Assembly (NCBI RefSeq): GCF_029868385.1
Contig: NZ_JARWNX010000038.1
Coordinates: 124,001-188,000, forward strand
DNA length: 64,000 nucleotides
Source: Nocardia cyriacigeorgica
GTDB lineage: Bacteria; Actinomycetota; Actinomycetes; Mycobacteriales; Mycobacteriaceae
Direction of reading: 5' to 3'
The translations under genes and the position numbers were made by a program. Below the pieces are notes generated by a model. It ran no database searches. It was given only the letters and a program-made list of their open reading frames with translations, and had not been told where the DNA came from. Positions 23,201 to 27,205 of the stretch are shown here, piece by piece; positions within the stretch are counted from its first letter, which is position 1, and each line of letters opens with the position of its first letter.

Positions 23201-24760
23201 GTCCGCGTTCTCGCCGCGACCGCTGTCGGACGCGGAGGCCCCTGGGTCGCCGCCTTCGCCGTGCCGATCGCTATCGCCCGGCGCGGGTCGCGAACCGTCG
23301 TCGGCGCGGTGGTCGTCACGACCAGGTGCGGAGCGATCCTCACCCGAGCTGCTCCGCTGATCGGCCGGACCGTTGTCGCTGCCGGGACCCGCGCCAGAAT
23401 TGCTCGGGTCGGCACCCGAGTTGGTGGGGCCGCCACCCGAATTACTGGGCCCTGCACCCGAGTTACTGGACCCGCCGCCTGAACTGCTGGGCCCCGCACC
23501 CGAATTACTCGGCCCAGCACCAGAATTACTCGGCCCCGCGCCCCTCGACGGCGCAGCACCAGGATCCGCTCTACCGGGTGTCGACGGCCCGGCACCGGGA
23601 TCGGTCCCACCCGGTCGCGTCGGGTCGGGCCCTGGATTCGTTCCACCGGGCCCGAATCCACCCCTCCCCGGATCACTGCCACCGAAGATCACCGAATCGA
23701 TCCGCGACTGGAAACTGTTCCCGTTGAACAGCCCCGGCCGATGGTTCTGCCAGAACTGGTTCGCCCGCGCCTTGTTCGCACCGCTCATCGCGCCATTCGA
23801 GACACCCGCGGTGATGGCGCGTGGATCGAAATTGTTGATCGCGTTGCCGAGGTTGTCCTTCGCCTTGTCCCAGCCCTCGGCGCTGAAACCTTCTTTGGCC
23901 CAGTCGGCGCCGAACTGCGCACCCAGACTCGCACCGTAGCCCGCCACCGAACCGGCCAGGCCCGCCCCCGCACCGCTGAGCATCCCGTTCATGACATTGC
24001 CGACCCGTGGCGGACGAATCATGGTGCCATCAGGACGATAACGCGCACCCAGCCCGCGGCTGATCCGATTGGCCAGCGGCCCGGCGGCGGCACCACCGGC
24101 GGCCGAACTGATGGCGGTCACGCCGACCTGAGTCCAGTCGACCTTGTCGCGATGCCCCTGCGACACCTGATAGGCCTGGATACCGAGATCCTGACCGGTG
24201 CCGATGATGGTGTCGATGGCCACGTGACGCACCATGAACTGCAAGAACTTCTTACGAGCCAGCGCGAGCACCATGCTGCGGATGGCGGCCATGACCCGCT
24301 GGGAGATGACGCGCGCCGCGATCCGGGTGAGCGCGATGGCCGCGGCCTGCACCGCGGGCGCGGTGGGCGGGAAAACCCAGGCCAGCGCCAGCTCGGCCGC
24401 GAGCAGGACCAGCGACGAGATGAACATGAGCTTGGCGTATTCGATCTCGGTGCCCATTTTGTCGGCCGACTCGCCCATGCTCTCGAGTCCCTCGATCAAC
24501 TGCTCGAGCGAACCCTTGTCATGGCCTTCGGTGGCGTACAGCATCGAATCGAACGCTTTGGCCATCTCCGTCGGCGCCTCGCCCGCCGGATACGCGTTCA
24601 GCGACGCCGTTTTGGCCGCGCGGACATCGGCGATGACGTCCTCTAGCTCCTTGGCCGCTTTCCGCCAGTCTTCGGCGAGCAGCCACATATCGTCTTCATT
24701 GCCGTCCGGCCACTCGCTGCCGACAACCCACCCCAGAACGCTGGGAAAATCGATCGCCAT
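4778..24760 (-). CDS. Giant multidomain type VII-associated polymorphic toxin (6660 aa)
   Basis: One uninterrupted 20-kb reading frame with normal high-GC codon use. Order by residue: 1-310, CpnT/WXG100-like helical export domain with a hydrophobic stretch at about 110-160; about 345-960, disordered Gly/Ser/Asp/Arg repeats; about 970-1230, papain-like deamidase region (C1096, H1178, D1193); about 1265-1615, PD-(D/E)XK-like region (D1478, E1497, K1499); about 1676-1911 and 2017-2241, two HExxH metallopeptidase-like domains; about 2380-3400 and 3917-4900, long duplicated modules, with a divergent third copy near 5480-5700; about 5107-5427, three coiled-coil repeats; about 6210-6510, PPQPPV-type repeats; 6520-6660, unknown beta-rich C-terminus. 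CpnT of M. tuberculosis is about 850 aa, so this is roughly eight times longer. Effector function is inferred from the domains and the immunity-like genes downstream. The start lies 17 bases after the YbaB-like gene and its ribosome site is weak. Confidence 0.9.
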   Translation of the reverse strand: MAIDFPSVLGWVVGSEWPDGNEDDMWLLAEDWRKAAKELEDVIADVRAAKTASLNAYPAGEAPTEMAKAFDSMLYATEGHDKGSLEQLIEGLESMGESADKMGTEIEYAKLMFISSLVLLAAELALAWVFPPTAPAVQAAAIALTRIAARVISQRVMAAIRSMVLALARKKFLQFMVRHVAIDTIIGTGQDLGIQAYQVSQGHRDKVDWTQVGVTAISSAAGGAAAGPLANRISRGLGARYRPDGTMIRPPRVGNVMNGMLSGAGAGLAGSVAGYGASLGAQFGADWAKEGFSAEGWDKAKDNLGNAINNFDPRAITAGVSNGAMSGANKARANQFWQNHRPGLFNGNSFQSRIDSVIFGGSDPGRGGFGPGGTNPGPDPTRPGGTDPGAGPSTPGRADPGAAPSRGAGPSNSGAGPSNSGAGPSSSGGGSSNSGAGPSNSGGGPTNSGADPSNSGAGPGSDNGPADQRSSSGEDRSAPGRDDHRADDGSRPAPGDSDRHGEGGDPGASASDSGRGENADSGDSGRAGDAARGGEGAGDRSGESRAGAAPSGSDGIRADGGLQAQPRAGDDGVIGFHGEPGIVPAQHGETGVADVEVQSGDPIPSAAAPTPVAPAPGAPTQNPAPGPVQSGGENRGGAASSSPARPASPIDGRLPSADAPTGADRPPVGDVAARTDPTGPVRDEQVAPPETRAGAVDRLVVGGDTHQPGVQAGTRDDSVGDAATGDRDAASNRVADANDPADRGVAGRDAVGDRDVSADRDGVGDRDRAAGRDRVGDRAGQADRDVVGDRHGAADRDRVSDRDQTADHDSIADGDRPARAGGPVVRSESGSAEGQTSARDAGDADARRTADDNRAAAAGEQRAGVPDPDELRARDHSDIRSDRVDDESAPPAPMFVIPPPDLSGSGAAGRDDNRGINRIGQRDDTSVTDRRGDAARAERPENMPAGVGDGRISDEPSAPIDSGRRGNDLLLSNGRRMDSYLPDTEIVSRVDAQLAEVTPQTAHAYLSDLARHHQPGLTIRDTPHNRAELPGAELPRPIRGDLVLEVPPQHTDPPTAVLAAAERLGITIRDTDGHIYELGDDAGAHHGGDAARRGRCAELALRLLKELVGIDAITPPKRLIGPDGMTASEVEAAAGGRLRPFAGHRSIAQRLITLGDGASALVVDNYAGATDRYRVGAHAYALVNENGTIVVRDPGAGRVEGFPPTLPREVREVRAVLYTADRTPVEPLGDAAPAGTGRETGERIGQPSDATPVGPQPHPAGAPVPAGMFVGSDGFLHRPGDRPDSYRDPDGTWHHLIDRPNTFRDKNFQLSGPRGWIPDPLVAAGYLHRADPGPGTDYQVTDPAIIDQLAKASAARLVLQTRRDGVRVSLRGPMASFGITDIHDLAPKRLGAEMQNQQRGIAADRSLSETDRVQRLKELHKLRTLAEKYNTLGQEMVATSKLLGELGGTAFAMDPVLRPGAVQITPFDGAFDGANVVDIAVLVPGTDGNPPTLVVVEAKGVGSTLGGSKTASAQQGSAEYLRRTVAIDQNLAAILTETPDQMRARGIDPDSPDGRALTAAKDELLRAHHNRTLRFEYHLAHTSETGEVTVSRFRIDRAGVPVDIDVIGGIEATTPADERGPTEPVDGDADRTSGSDDPTDHVVPPVDNDHLGDREGRDDAGRDDSITQRPENTDPLGGPISDDWTALSPLEVGEHLRERLSSLLDNPDLEVFGFDRSDLDAGVAREFARAMVDMAGRYPQVDIRRVGIGELPAGVMGMTRPFTDPATGAMRADSLTLSSRYAADGAAFRQWMSERVDSGRFHPSVMDRPVYAAAVHEFAHAVDYAGRRAARLALDDDLIDVYVNNRLGAGTVDGYDDWLRSQLTGYSFDKAGVLDPGEALAEAFVDVVLNGRDNVNVAVGAAYDLLTGTAERAHPDRTAEAGTELRGAAASRGPDTPRDQDTSRDRDTQRGDDVPPRRGASDGDGAMRAEDPVPDDADRLGDHDASDGDPDRMSTGPQLRPPGDDITLDDHDAEILGFTDTDEWSNLDPREVGERLRDQLREGMGNPDFEVFGFDLPGLNPQVVREFARGITDMYARHPQVDLRSVGIGTLDHGVLGETVGRIDHTTGAVYSESITLDYILASSAYGFREQARVGIANGQFTQTILRRPVYFVAVHEYGHALDHGGNGAARQQAEGLLLRLAEEDPNGDFGEWLGQLSGYSLDDGLLRPGEALAEALAEYVVGGPEAANTPVRILRDLLISSAENRLNEGDPGTAGSDRIDTAPRTPGDADPGEPEAGAGGGAKKPPADPPRSASEPGGVEPGDEKTPPVAGEPESGGAKKPLTDPSTPLADESETGGEGSATGPPRTSPLLGEPEGADTRRDSGTDDSIEPDSIVPPPQVTIDVDGEQVRIDVVADGPDRWRVFPERTGPDAVDTRSRARREWDAVREMMPVREVQPKYPSGSLVGDSAGQAAIRDGVAAAPDLFGPPPPAPPPPPPSDLPRFEAPPAGGEPDPTLLRIGQQAPIWIQNRELIPIFGELSGRMRDAAGEHLPMRTPDGQEYRPELTDGDPDLVREQLISDLDVRRITPETARDDLLRVFEGANAEQRQRIIDDLVERDLITAEEADRLADEPPADATPPEPPGPPPEGESLTDAARRLLDVELPDESYQTLRDLIDEHQYRVVRAAASIEGLAAAAQRFHEEQTLPFTRAEWDASPDANAPGLDRGADPARLDGPARRRDDTDDVLDDDYLDDTDDPESGRRPSRFAEPDPAGRAVPFDGSVSFIDQNPMGRFRNEMIAAFGHPLGLLDTVPIGNGADPLPEWGDGDELGRDEGLRKFFEHALRRDQLRDELATWAAMRDLDVRQLARDLVDDTLNALREANVARSARVAEFAELARQRFPEADRGAPVGDSIGDQAVRIPMSDGPDRLVIVDGARSRHQVLADALAGDPQLVHDLADGRLTVDYRATRTDWTGRTQLEPVDTPQVLHRQETVDGRQLNVTLIREGDGPWRAVPESDSPPTSTAEGADPVTSAPRPRAEIVADLVRVMHELGLGPADVHPDMIDRTAADQLLDNAVRAAQIEGLADFIRSANDIQTFHEVGDARSRLATRLGIPQADLTGDTMGAALSDTAQRRALRSQQLVDLAGYAKQLREVDAGAVDAARNRLAERLVSDSVARALTKQKFADRAGVPLVHAALMPPGRVDVPGKGRKFAVDPSALSPVKLRTVIRDLEATGKGELVREALTEYANALLAIDPYAGVARGDTDADPRVIDGKFPMHDRDSMTVLREIITDAVRACGADDFARAVAEAARRPDSGPLPSDDPARRPTANRDWARIVGVDITDADDATFRKVYEAYRDGRIEKHEGLSPEKLAAELAALRNEVRDRAQRIRDLVRLADEFARAMREAQGAAGSPPDPIAGANGAKAEEPTDGSGPEATAGGAAPPGGPPSGPPKAPSSPDDPGDGDGDPADDVLPGDNPPGDGTGAVKPADLAGLPSDWYERQQIIQAEWEARMAAEHAAFLRAQADAHPDDRWAGLRADQAEWSARMAEERVQWLRDTAIHPHPEPPDSPPDPASGPKGPQPPEGPGSAPTDPNTPRRPQAPNGAEPPQNPPPHPPMPSYPPMPSYPPPAHPAGPPNTAGPDQPVPSGNQASPSADVSNAGRDAERGGADREWGARPFADIVDFLREVALRNQTDPVPLSDREWRHVDRLAESLGLGKRLTEHPDPLGALAELAELADLHGHLGAALHPDAGPLRPMRFPEDFTYPATDRPGLWFPPEPGHSPLAHTPDPVGEGVARSGNVLMPRVNPIAEVAAELARRYGLGADDLETARLADTVTAEQYRNLLRAAAVETLAEALARLDAVTDPDEVAAATAERDRWAGRLDVDPSDLTDRPDQTIDRLRGDVLRRVTDIDDLADAVLADRQEQTGQTDARRYVITVEGDRVPVRLVDDGDGGWRVEAPERLRPPAERPEPPAPKEIEKKRSWLRRVWDALRGGYGGANPKYPSGSGVDGAGQSFLGHGYLPIDLTSTKPAITPGGSPTEELTTKFNPARILKEGVTMWRSREHIPLLRHLTGRLPTRTGDVAPIFTPDGDEYAPWIDEADPKLLREIQADLELAGLDGGAPPVRAELPPGDPVDRPGEVEGGEPLPDWARDLADNLRLRAADAAELRRLAGLLGMRLSDLDPETLRRAGADARYGFMRRAGAIEGLYAASRRYNAEHDAVPYADSTSFFDEDPLGRSLIDRARARGERTEMLEWEGVNNGGEPGLDWGPEVPPERDKGNSLHFQDALRREQIRDERGVWAQVLGIDLGELSPSTRLDETIRALRDGLPARADLVGEFTDRIRAFLAADSADRVVRAPGEPPRIIVVNGSGDHEVTLADALARDPELAGQVDRGEVEVEFHSAFLDRDGIVHIVQLDTPEVRHFRGEIDGRPVAVTMVREPDGAWRAVPDPVPADGVPGRADRVPGGADGIRGPADGTADRADGVSGRTDRVPPRAEGVPDRADDVSGRADGAPARDNGASGRDHGRPGRVDGALGRDDGTTTDADGTPGLSDRSTGRVEDVSGAADRAPSAEPADPHTTEGDAGQAPTPRSAESIRAERNALAGQLGIADPDALTPQQWADELARRWQDNVLRATQIEGLLDVTRSADAIDRYNALDKVLGHLANRLEVGRAELTPELVARIIADPVTPDSRRLQQLEDLAEYAEQLRELKKSTVNAAVQRLAQRLGVPPEELYDSSFTSDLSHRVPNPDSLDPAGMRRAINAMVYSMADHPAVVDALADFVRALGEVDPYTRDLRRDPSADPRVGGSELPVHDPSSLAFLLDILGDTGLFAPLGSGAPPDASGRRPSRDYLRILGVDITDASDDAWDEAYTKFRDGRLDLHERLKPAQLAEVQAALREEIRQRAADLRHLARLADDFHNATPTPPLDPPHPRNPDGSWRPGDDPDPTPPVPGDTPPAQPPAAPGVAKALPADPNPEPDGSDAHKGSTAESDNPPPTDDTDSGTEPTPESGGGSKKPPELPPGSAEPDEPGDSDGPADRNASPDRDRAADDSGEKPPLPAEPDDTDDGSRSGDDGKSPKSEPEPDGFDEHKDSDGPDSDAEPDRPDNDNGEQDGPNSDPRAQMSPEVRAEYDRLAAERAEAVARREEWRDIRDMRAERQPIDDHDDYAALNSDNLRPTMDELRGRTMRVDEMPRRLAELDALERAAERFNETDADITRFDEDMARLERSVTPVGAYDRLVQQRQDLAREREFWRAKRDDRAMRHGLVDDDGRVDEAALRGDRLEPTILRLYDETAARTVDDPGGIDEGPSQARAPRTAAEQAERRAAIAKLAEAASTCNRLDAAVDQVDRQLAELERAGVGEGRPRSQEVVAELDRLARQRAEALHRIKPRRAMRDDLAARLRVVDEHGRPDEAALAPDRRDETLAFLRARAHYDMLTGVTDGGPRTLLRDVDALADAARDVNRTHNLVGRIQDRMAGLAGAWRAQIEEAGGRMVTPRVGIIVDGDATRIVVFGLRDELGRPHRSDIDDAFATAVRTNALIAQSMMDGATTVELRRVRADREGACEIEELGLLEVERLSTGWVGGDRLDITSWRDGEGNWHRIDPTRPDWRTGRDTSETSKPKAERYKKYTRKDPPDGVSGWAMEDVVNDITLPTDDIPDGKVPESTLPVNAPQAPTLYNTSGLEPNQIFGQHWGADSYNVVRLLLMAAEVPKHPAVKAWIQRHPWIGRWVQARPWLQRIPPFGTVFRNYEWFAPPERNVQPMIRSWDPADHYPGLDDVPESLRQQWDREAAQWQEVQEWADAEYQRFLDDPDDLDRIAAGIEEYRRAQQVERARQVIDRVRRELVDGHTWIDPSRDVDAQIQAVHAEIDRVAEALAAQFAADDPVAVRDTVEDVRELLMTGVEPELIAGALATHMRDDVPVFTPAQLAQIKRHLMEAEPLARDYADPNGPFVHTPMNRLADVAEAWNRLRKGAPLPQDFILLHDALAESDFLRANPLATWQDANAKAIGLGYHWDADRPPLTEWRAGIPYTPTRPTQRPFLPERPTDRELPPTQPNPPALTPPPADPDENGPTPAQPPATPPHTPTPASAGPDPAPSEAPSRDEGADSSAGDDRDRARRPIGDGDRGGASRSVGDDGSDGGARSDGDGASLLTGDDGGDDAGRPVGDSGSDGAHRSTADGDRDDATNPGEPERPRRTPAYRSRIPKLPHDEEFEFPRVEPIDTVDPAPWHPPQPPVPPQPPVPPQPPVPPQPPVPPAPPVYPEPPAPPHLPLPPVPPVPPQSPVPPQSPVPPQSPVPPQSPVPPQSPVPPQSPVPPQPPVPPQPPVPPAPPVHPEPPAPPRPPLPPVPPVLPEPPVPPAPPQPPLPPVPPVPPALPFPPHLPLPPVPPELPVPPTSPIVPPPAPTDPPAPPHHPVPPVLPLPPESPQLPQLPHPPELPESSPHYRWEPSAPTSGERQVQDPSRWQTTLGDRPVGAGSTVPASAGAPQPEQEHQYPPNVGDHPGNGQAAPMTPVPPPPMPGPPPTSNAHTGNRPTRPRVGQSRMHGPLMVQPFAGFGVTAEFDPVTGALQAVSAPAAASAGVYGDLGEAKVVFYRHGAGLALRTDGRTIELDGPVEVEWGQVAYRTTRFAVIEDGVVVFEAIYRSLPPEMDLGALVHGVLADPERRAAIFPGQQ
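5470..6120 (-). repeat. Proline-rich tract with an 18-bp tandem repeat
   Basis: Encodes about 210 residues of PPxPPV-type repeats (residues about 6214-6430). At 5853-5960 there are six perfect head-to-tail copies of an 18-base unit encoding PPQSPV. The tract separates the module region from the C-terminal domain and is likely an extended rod. Perfect copies suggest recent slippage, so copy number may vary between strains. Confidence 0.85.
7660..9445 (-). repeat. Third, divergent module with three coiled-coil repeats
   Basis: Residues about 5107-5700. Three about 130-residue helical repeats (AEYDRLAAERAEAV, YDRLVQQRQDLARE, AELDRLARQRAEAL) are followed by RIVVFG...DGATTVELRRV and GEGNWHRIDP, equivalent to the LADALA beta unit of modules A and B. 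KYTRKDPPDG then sits at the KYPSGS position. A Trp-rich stretch (WIQRHPWIGRWVQARPW) lies near residue 5700. Confidence 0.55.
10060..13015 (-). repeat. Long module B of the giant toxin
   Basis: Residues about 3917-4900. Landmarks: VEGDRVPVRLV, KYPSGS, HIPLLRHLTGR, AIEGL at 4189, DALRREQIRDE, HEVTLADALARDP, QIEGL at 4623, SLDPAGMRRAINAM, DPRVGGSELPVHD, VDITDASDDAWDEAYTKFRDG. It is colinear with module A. The function is unknown; the helical IEGL units and short beta units suggest a scaffold or delivery fibre. Confidence 0.7.
11130..11455 (-). repeat. Degenerate 8-residue Asp/Arg/Gly repeat in module B
   Basis: About 14 degenerate copies of a 24-bp unit encode G-R-A-D-x-V-P/S type octads, between the LADALA unit and the second IEGL unit of module B. 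Module A has only a short linker here, so the repeat expanded after the modules were duplicated. Confidence 0.7.
14560..17625 (-). repeat. Long module A of the giant toxin
   Basis: Residues about 2380-3400. Landmarks in order: VDGEQVRIDVV, KYPSGS, LIPIFGELSGR, SIEGL at 2670, HALRRDQLRDE, HQVLADALAGDP, QIEGL at 3062, ALSPVKLRTVIRDL, DPRVIDGKFPMHD, VDITDADDATFRKVYEAYRDG. The same order recurs in module B about 1520-1560 residues later. Confidence 0.7.
18040..18710 (-). other. Metallopeptidase-like domain, copy 2 (HEYGH)
   Basis: Residues about 2017-2241. HEYGHALD starts at H2156, and RPGEALAEALAEY supplies the candidate third ligand. It shares EVFGFD, REFARG and YPQ/HPQVD blocks with copy 1 but has diverged, so the duplication is not recent. 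Both copies keep HExxH. Confidence 0.6.
19028..19735 (-). other. Metallopeptidase-like domain, copy 1 (HEFAH)
   Basis: Residues about 1676-1911. The zinc motif HEFAHAVD starts at H1816. A downstream Glu in DPGEALAEAF could be the third ligand. N-terminal LSPLEVGEHLRERL and EVFGFD motifs recur in copy 2, 340 residues later. Confidence 0.6.
19920..20965 (-). other. PD-(D/E)XK nuclease-like region inside the giant toxin
   Basis: Residues about 1266-1614. N-terminal part: GSDGFLHRPGD and DPDGTWHH motifs. Core: VVDIAVL (D1478), then 19 residues later VVVEAKG (E1497, K1499), then QQGSAEYLRRT. This matches the D...ExK arrangement of restriction-endonuclease-fold toxins. The metal-binding set looks intact, so DNase activity is plausible. 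Confidence 0.6.
21070..21857 (-). other. Papain-like toxin glutamine deamidase region inside the giant toxin
   Basis: Residues about 968-1230. A candidate catalytic triad is visible in family order: C1096 in GRCAELAL, H1178 in GAHAYALVNENG and D1193 in VVRDPGAG. The Cys-82-His-15-Asp spacing and the surrounding beta pattern resemble the Tox-PL type glutamine deamidase fold of polymorphic toxins. This domain is internal rather than C-terminal. Confidence 0.6.
22295..22560 (-). repeat. Asp/Arg-rich repeat tract in the first linker
   Basis: About 14 degenerate copies of a 6-8 residue unit of the D-R-D-x-V/A-G/A type, in the disordered linker between the export domain and the deamidase region. 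Together with the adjoining GAGPSNS repeats (23390-23555) it gives a highly charged, flexible spacer. Confidence 0.7.
23390..23555 (-). repeat. SNSGAGP-type repeat tract
   Basis: About eight degenerate 21-bp units encode GAGPSNS-like heptads near residue 410-455 of the giant protein. Low complexity; a likely flexible linker. Confidence 0.75.
23800..24760 (-). other. Export-type N-terminal domain of the giant toxin (CpnT/WXG100-like)
   Basis: Residues 1-320. It begins MAIDFPSVLGWVVGSEWPDGNE, then forms a long helical hairpin (DMWLLAEDWRKAAKEL ...), a hydrophobic segment near residues 110-160 and Gly/Ala-rich pre-toxin sequence. This pattern is typical of WXG100-like N-terminal domains that send large actinobacterial toxins through type VII secretion. 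Confidence 0.75.
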
Positions 24761-24777
24761 CGCGCGCCTGGATCAGC

Positions 24778-25290
24778 TCACCAGCCGGAAGCGGTGACTC
24801 CACCGTCCTCGTCCGGCTTGTTCAGCACCTCGGCATTCTCGAATTCCGGTGCCGCGCTGCCGTCGTCGACCAGTGCACGGTTCCGCGCGGCGGGTGAGGC
24901 GGTCGAGGCGCGCTGCGGCGTCGGCAAGTGCCCGGTCAGATCCGGCATCCCCTCGATGAGATCGGACAGTTTCGGCAGCCTGGCCCGCCTGTCGTCGAGC
25001 GGGCTCATCAACTGCTGGCCCTTGCGCATCACCTCGGCGGTCGCCTTCTGCGCCGCTTCGGTGACGGCTGCGGCGATCTCGGGATAGGTCAGTCCCTCGA
25101 TATTCGGCCCGAATTTCGTGTCGATGACCGTGCCGTCGGCGTTCACGGTGACGGTGACCCGCTTGCGCCGGACGGTCGCGCTCGCGGTGAGCTGATTGCG
25201 CTCCTCCTGGATGCGCGCGATATCCCGGAACTGCTGGGTCACCTCATCGACCAGGCTCGCGAGCTGGGCCTTCGCTTGTTCGTTCGGCAT
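24778..25290 (-). CDS. YbaB/EbfC-family protein in a type VII toxin operon
   Basis: 170 aa. Residues about 10-100 form a YbaB-like unit: helix (LVDEVTQQFRDIARIQEER), beta strands with VTVTVNADGTVIDTKF, and a second helix (YPEIAAAVTEAAQKATAEVMRKGQQL). YbaB/EbfC proteins bind DNA in other bacteria, but this subfamily repeatedly sits between EspC-like genes and large WXG100-type toxins, so a secretion-partner role is more likely (inference). The last about 60 residues are Pro/Ala-rich. Spacings of 18 and 17 bases to its neighbours support one operon. Confidence 0.75.
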   Translation of the reverse strand: MPNEQAKAQLASLVDEVTQQFRDIARIQEERNQLTASATVRRKRVTVTVNADGTVIDTKFGPNIEGLTYPEIAAAVTEAAQKATAEVMRKGQQLMSPLDDRRARLPKLSDLIEGMPDLTGHLPTPQRASTASPAARNRALVDDGSAAPEFENAEVLNKPDEDGGVTASGW

Positions 25291-25308
25291 CGGATCAGCG
25301 GCTCCCGA

Positions 25309-25626
25309 TCATTGGAAGCCGTCTTCGTTGCCGCGTTCCATCTTCTTCAACTCGGTCACGGTCTGCGCCTGACCGCTGCGGAAGTTGTTGAAGGAGTTGA
25401 CGACATTGTCCAGATTGCCGGTCAGGCTCTCGCGGGCGGCGAAGTAGCCGTTCTCGCCATCGGTGAACGACGCACCCATCTTGTCATTGCCCCACGGCGC
25501 GCCGCGCGAGGCGATCGAGGTCTGCAATTCGTCGAGGATGCCCTGCACCCTGTCGCGCACCCCACCGGTCTTCTCCGCGGCCCGGCGGAAATCGTCGGGA
25601 TCGACATCGACCTTGTCGGCACCCAT
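25309..25626 (-). CDS. EspC/WXG100-family secretion partner
   Basis: 105 aa, starting with VDVDPDDFRRAAEKTGGV, followed by a central turn (GAPWGNDKMGASF) and a second helix (YFAARESLTGNLDNVVNSFN). This helix-turn-helix with a WG turn is the EspC/WXG100 pattern of small type VII substrates. GAGGAG lies 6 bases upstream of the ATG. It is the first gene of the toxin operon and probably forms the export pair for the toxin's N-terminal domain. Confidence 0.8.
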   Translation of the reverse strand: MGADKVDVDPDDFRRAAEKTGGVRDRVQGILDELQTSIASRGAPWGNDKMGASFTDGENGYFAARESLTGNLDNVVNSFNNFRSGQAQTVTELKKMERGNEDGFQ

Positions 25627-25840
25627 GCTCGCTCCTCACCGCCCGTGCGGACCCCCGCACTCCATCTGCTCGTCTGCGACTGTGGCAGCCGATCACGAAT
25701 CCCGAGTTGCGACTGGTTGAATCGGAGGTGGCGCGGTGGTGGCACGCGGGTTCGGGCCGACGCCGTAAAGGATCAATACCGAACGTTCCGGACGGGCGGC
25801 GGCATCCGCGGTCGTAGGCCCGCCTGCGATGATGACGGGT
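25627..25840. promoter_or_regulatory. Divergent intergenic region between the toxin operon and dtd
   Basis: 214 bases with no gene. It must hold the leftward promoter of the toxin operon and the rightward promoter of dtd. It includes a partial palindrome CCGAACGTTCCGG at 25780-25792 and relatively AT-rich sequence at 25765-25790, but no convincing -35/-10 pair stands out. Confidence 0.4.
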
Positions 25841-26284
25841 GTGCGAGTCCTGCTTCAGCGCGTGACAGCGGCCCGGGTGACCGTCGACGGCGAAGTCGTC
25901 GGCAGTATCGATCCCGCAGCCCACGGCGCACCACACGGCCTGGTGGCGCTGGTCGGCGTCACCCACGACGACACCGAGGCCATCGCGACCGCCCTGGCCG
26001 ACAAGCTGTGGCGATTACGCATCCTCGACGGCGAACGCAGCGCCGCCGATCTCGACGCGCCGATCCTGGTGATCAGTCAGTTCACCCTGTACGCCGACAC
26101 CAGAAAGGGCCGACGCCCCTCCTGGTCCGCCGCCGCGCCGGGACCGGCAGCCGAACCCCTCGTCGACCACTTCGCCGACTCCCTACGCGCCCTCGGCGCC
26201 ACCGTCGCCACCGGCCGCTTCGGCGCCCACATGCACGTCGATCTCACCAACGACGGCCCGGTCACCCTGCTCCTCGAGGGCTGA
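25841..26284 (+). CDS. dtd: D-aminoacyl-tRNA deacylase
   Basis: 147 aa from GTG 25841, giving the usual start M-R-V-L-L-Q-R-V; ATG at 25829 or 25832 would add a few residues. The enzyme hydrolyses D-amino acids mis-attached to tRNA in the cytoplasm. The catalytic [17 protein letters not shown] block and the C-terminal [10 protein letters not shown] (cross-subunit GP motif) are both present, and the length is normal. Convergent with map across a perfect hairpin. Confidence 0.95.
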   Translation: MRVLLQRVTAARVTVDGEVVGSIDPAAHGAPHGLVALVGVTHDDTEAIATALADKLWRLRILDGERSAADLDAPILVISQFTLYADTRKGRRPSWSAAAPGPAAEPLVDHFADSLRALGATVATGRFGAHMHVDLTNDGPVTLLLEG

Positions 26285-26324
26285 CCCGCATCGGCACCAC
26301 CCCGCGCACCCGGTTCCACGAAAA

Positions 26325-26358
26325 GGCGGAGGCCCGTGCGAGCGCACGGGCCTCCGCC
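26325..26358 (-). terminator. Perfect 16-bp hairpin between dtd and map
   Basis: Arms GGCGGAGGCCCGTGCG (26325-26340) and CGCACGGGCCTCCGCC (26343-26358) with a 2-base loop. For minus-strand transcripts from map it is followed by TTTT, so it terminates the secY-adk-map operon. It may also stop dtd transcription from the other side. Confidence 0.9.
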
Positions 26359-26372
26359 GAAAACTCGAGGTT

Positions 26373-27173
26373 CTACTCGGGGCGCGGAGTGAGGATGCGC
26401 GGCCCGTCCTCGGTAACGGCCACGGTGTGCTCCCAGTGCGCGGCGCGGGTGCCGTCCGCGGTCACCACGGTCCAGTCGTCGTCGAGGATCTCGGTCTCAC
26501 TGGTGCCGAGGGTGAGCATCGGCTCGATCGCCAGCACCGAACCGACCACCAGCAACGGGCCCTTGCCCGGCTCGCCCTCATTGGGCAGGAACGGCTCCAT
26601 ATGCATTTCGCGGCCGATGGCGTGGCCACCGTATCCGTCGACGATGCCGTAGGCGCGGCCGTGCGCTTTCTCCGCCGCCCGCGTGCCCAGTTCGATGGCA
26701 TGGGAGACATCGGAGAGCCGGTTCTCCGGCAGCATGGCCTCGATACCGGATTCCATCGCGAGTCGGGTGGCCTCACTCAGCAGCCGGTCGGCCTCGGTGA
26801 GTTCACCGACGCCGAAGGTCCAGGCCGAATCGCCGTGCCAGCCGTCGAGGATGGCGCCGCAGTCGATCGATACCAGATCGCCCTCGGCGAGGATCTCCTC
26901 GGCGGACGGGATACCGTGCACCACCCGGTCGTTGACCGAGGCACAGATCGAGGCCGGGAACCCCTGATACCCCTTGAACGACGGAACCGCGCCGGCATCA
27001 CGAATGACCTGCTCGGCGACCTGGTCGAGGTCGAGCGTCGAGGCCCCCGCGACAGCTGCGTCCCGTACAGCGACCAGGGCGCAGCCGACGACCGCACCCG
27101 CGGCCGCCATCGCGTCCACTTCACCCGCCGTGCGGAACGGCACCACCTTCTTGCGCTTGCGGCCGAAAACCAT
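26373..27173 (-). CDS. map: Methionine aminopeptidase, type I
   Basis: 266 aa. It removes the initiator Met from nascent proteins. All five metal ligands are visible: Asp in SIDCG, Asp in HGDSAW, His in GGHAIG, Glu in AIEPM and Glu in HWEHT. The N-terminus is short, with no SH3-binding extension. It lies 32 bases after adk and ends the secY-adk-map operon. Confidence 0.96.
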   Translation of the reverse strand: MVFGRKRKKVVPFRTAGEVDAMAAAGAVVGCALVAVRDAAVAGASTLDLDQVAEQVIRDAGAVPSFKGYQGFPASICASVNDRVVHGIPSAEEILAEGDLVSIDCGAILDGWHGDSAWTFGVGELTEADRLLSEATRLAMESGIEAMLPENRLSDVSHAIELGTRAAEKAHGRAYGIVDGYGGHAIGREMHMEPFLPNEGEPGKGPLLVVGSVLAIEPMLTLGTSETEILDDDWTVVTADGTRAAHWEHTVAVTEDGPRILTPRPE

Positions 27174-27205
27174 GGCGCCTCAGTGCTCCATCGTCGAGTG
27201 GATGA

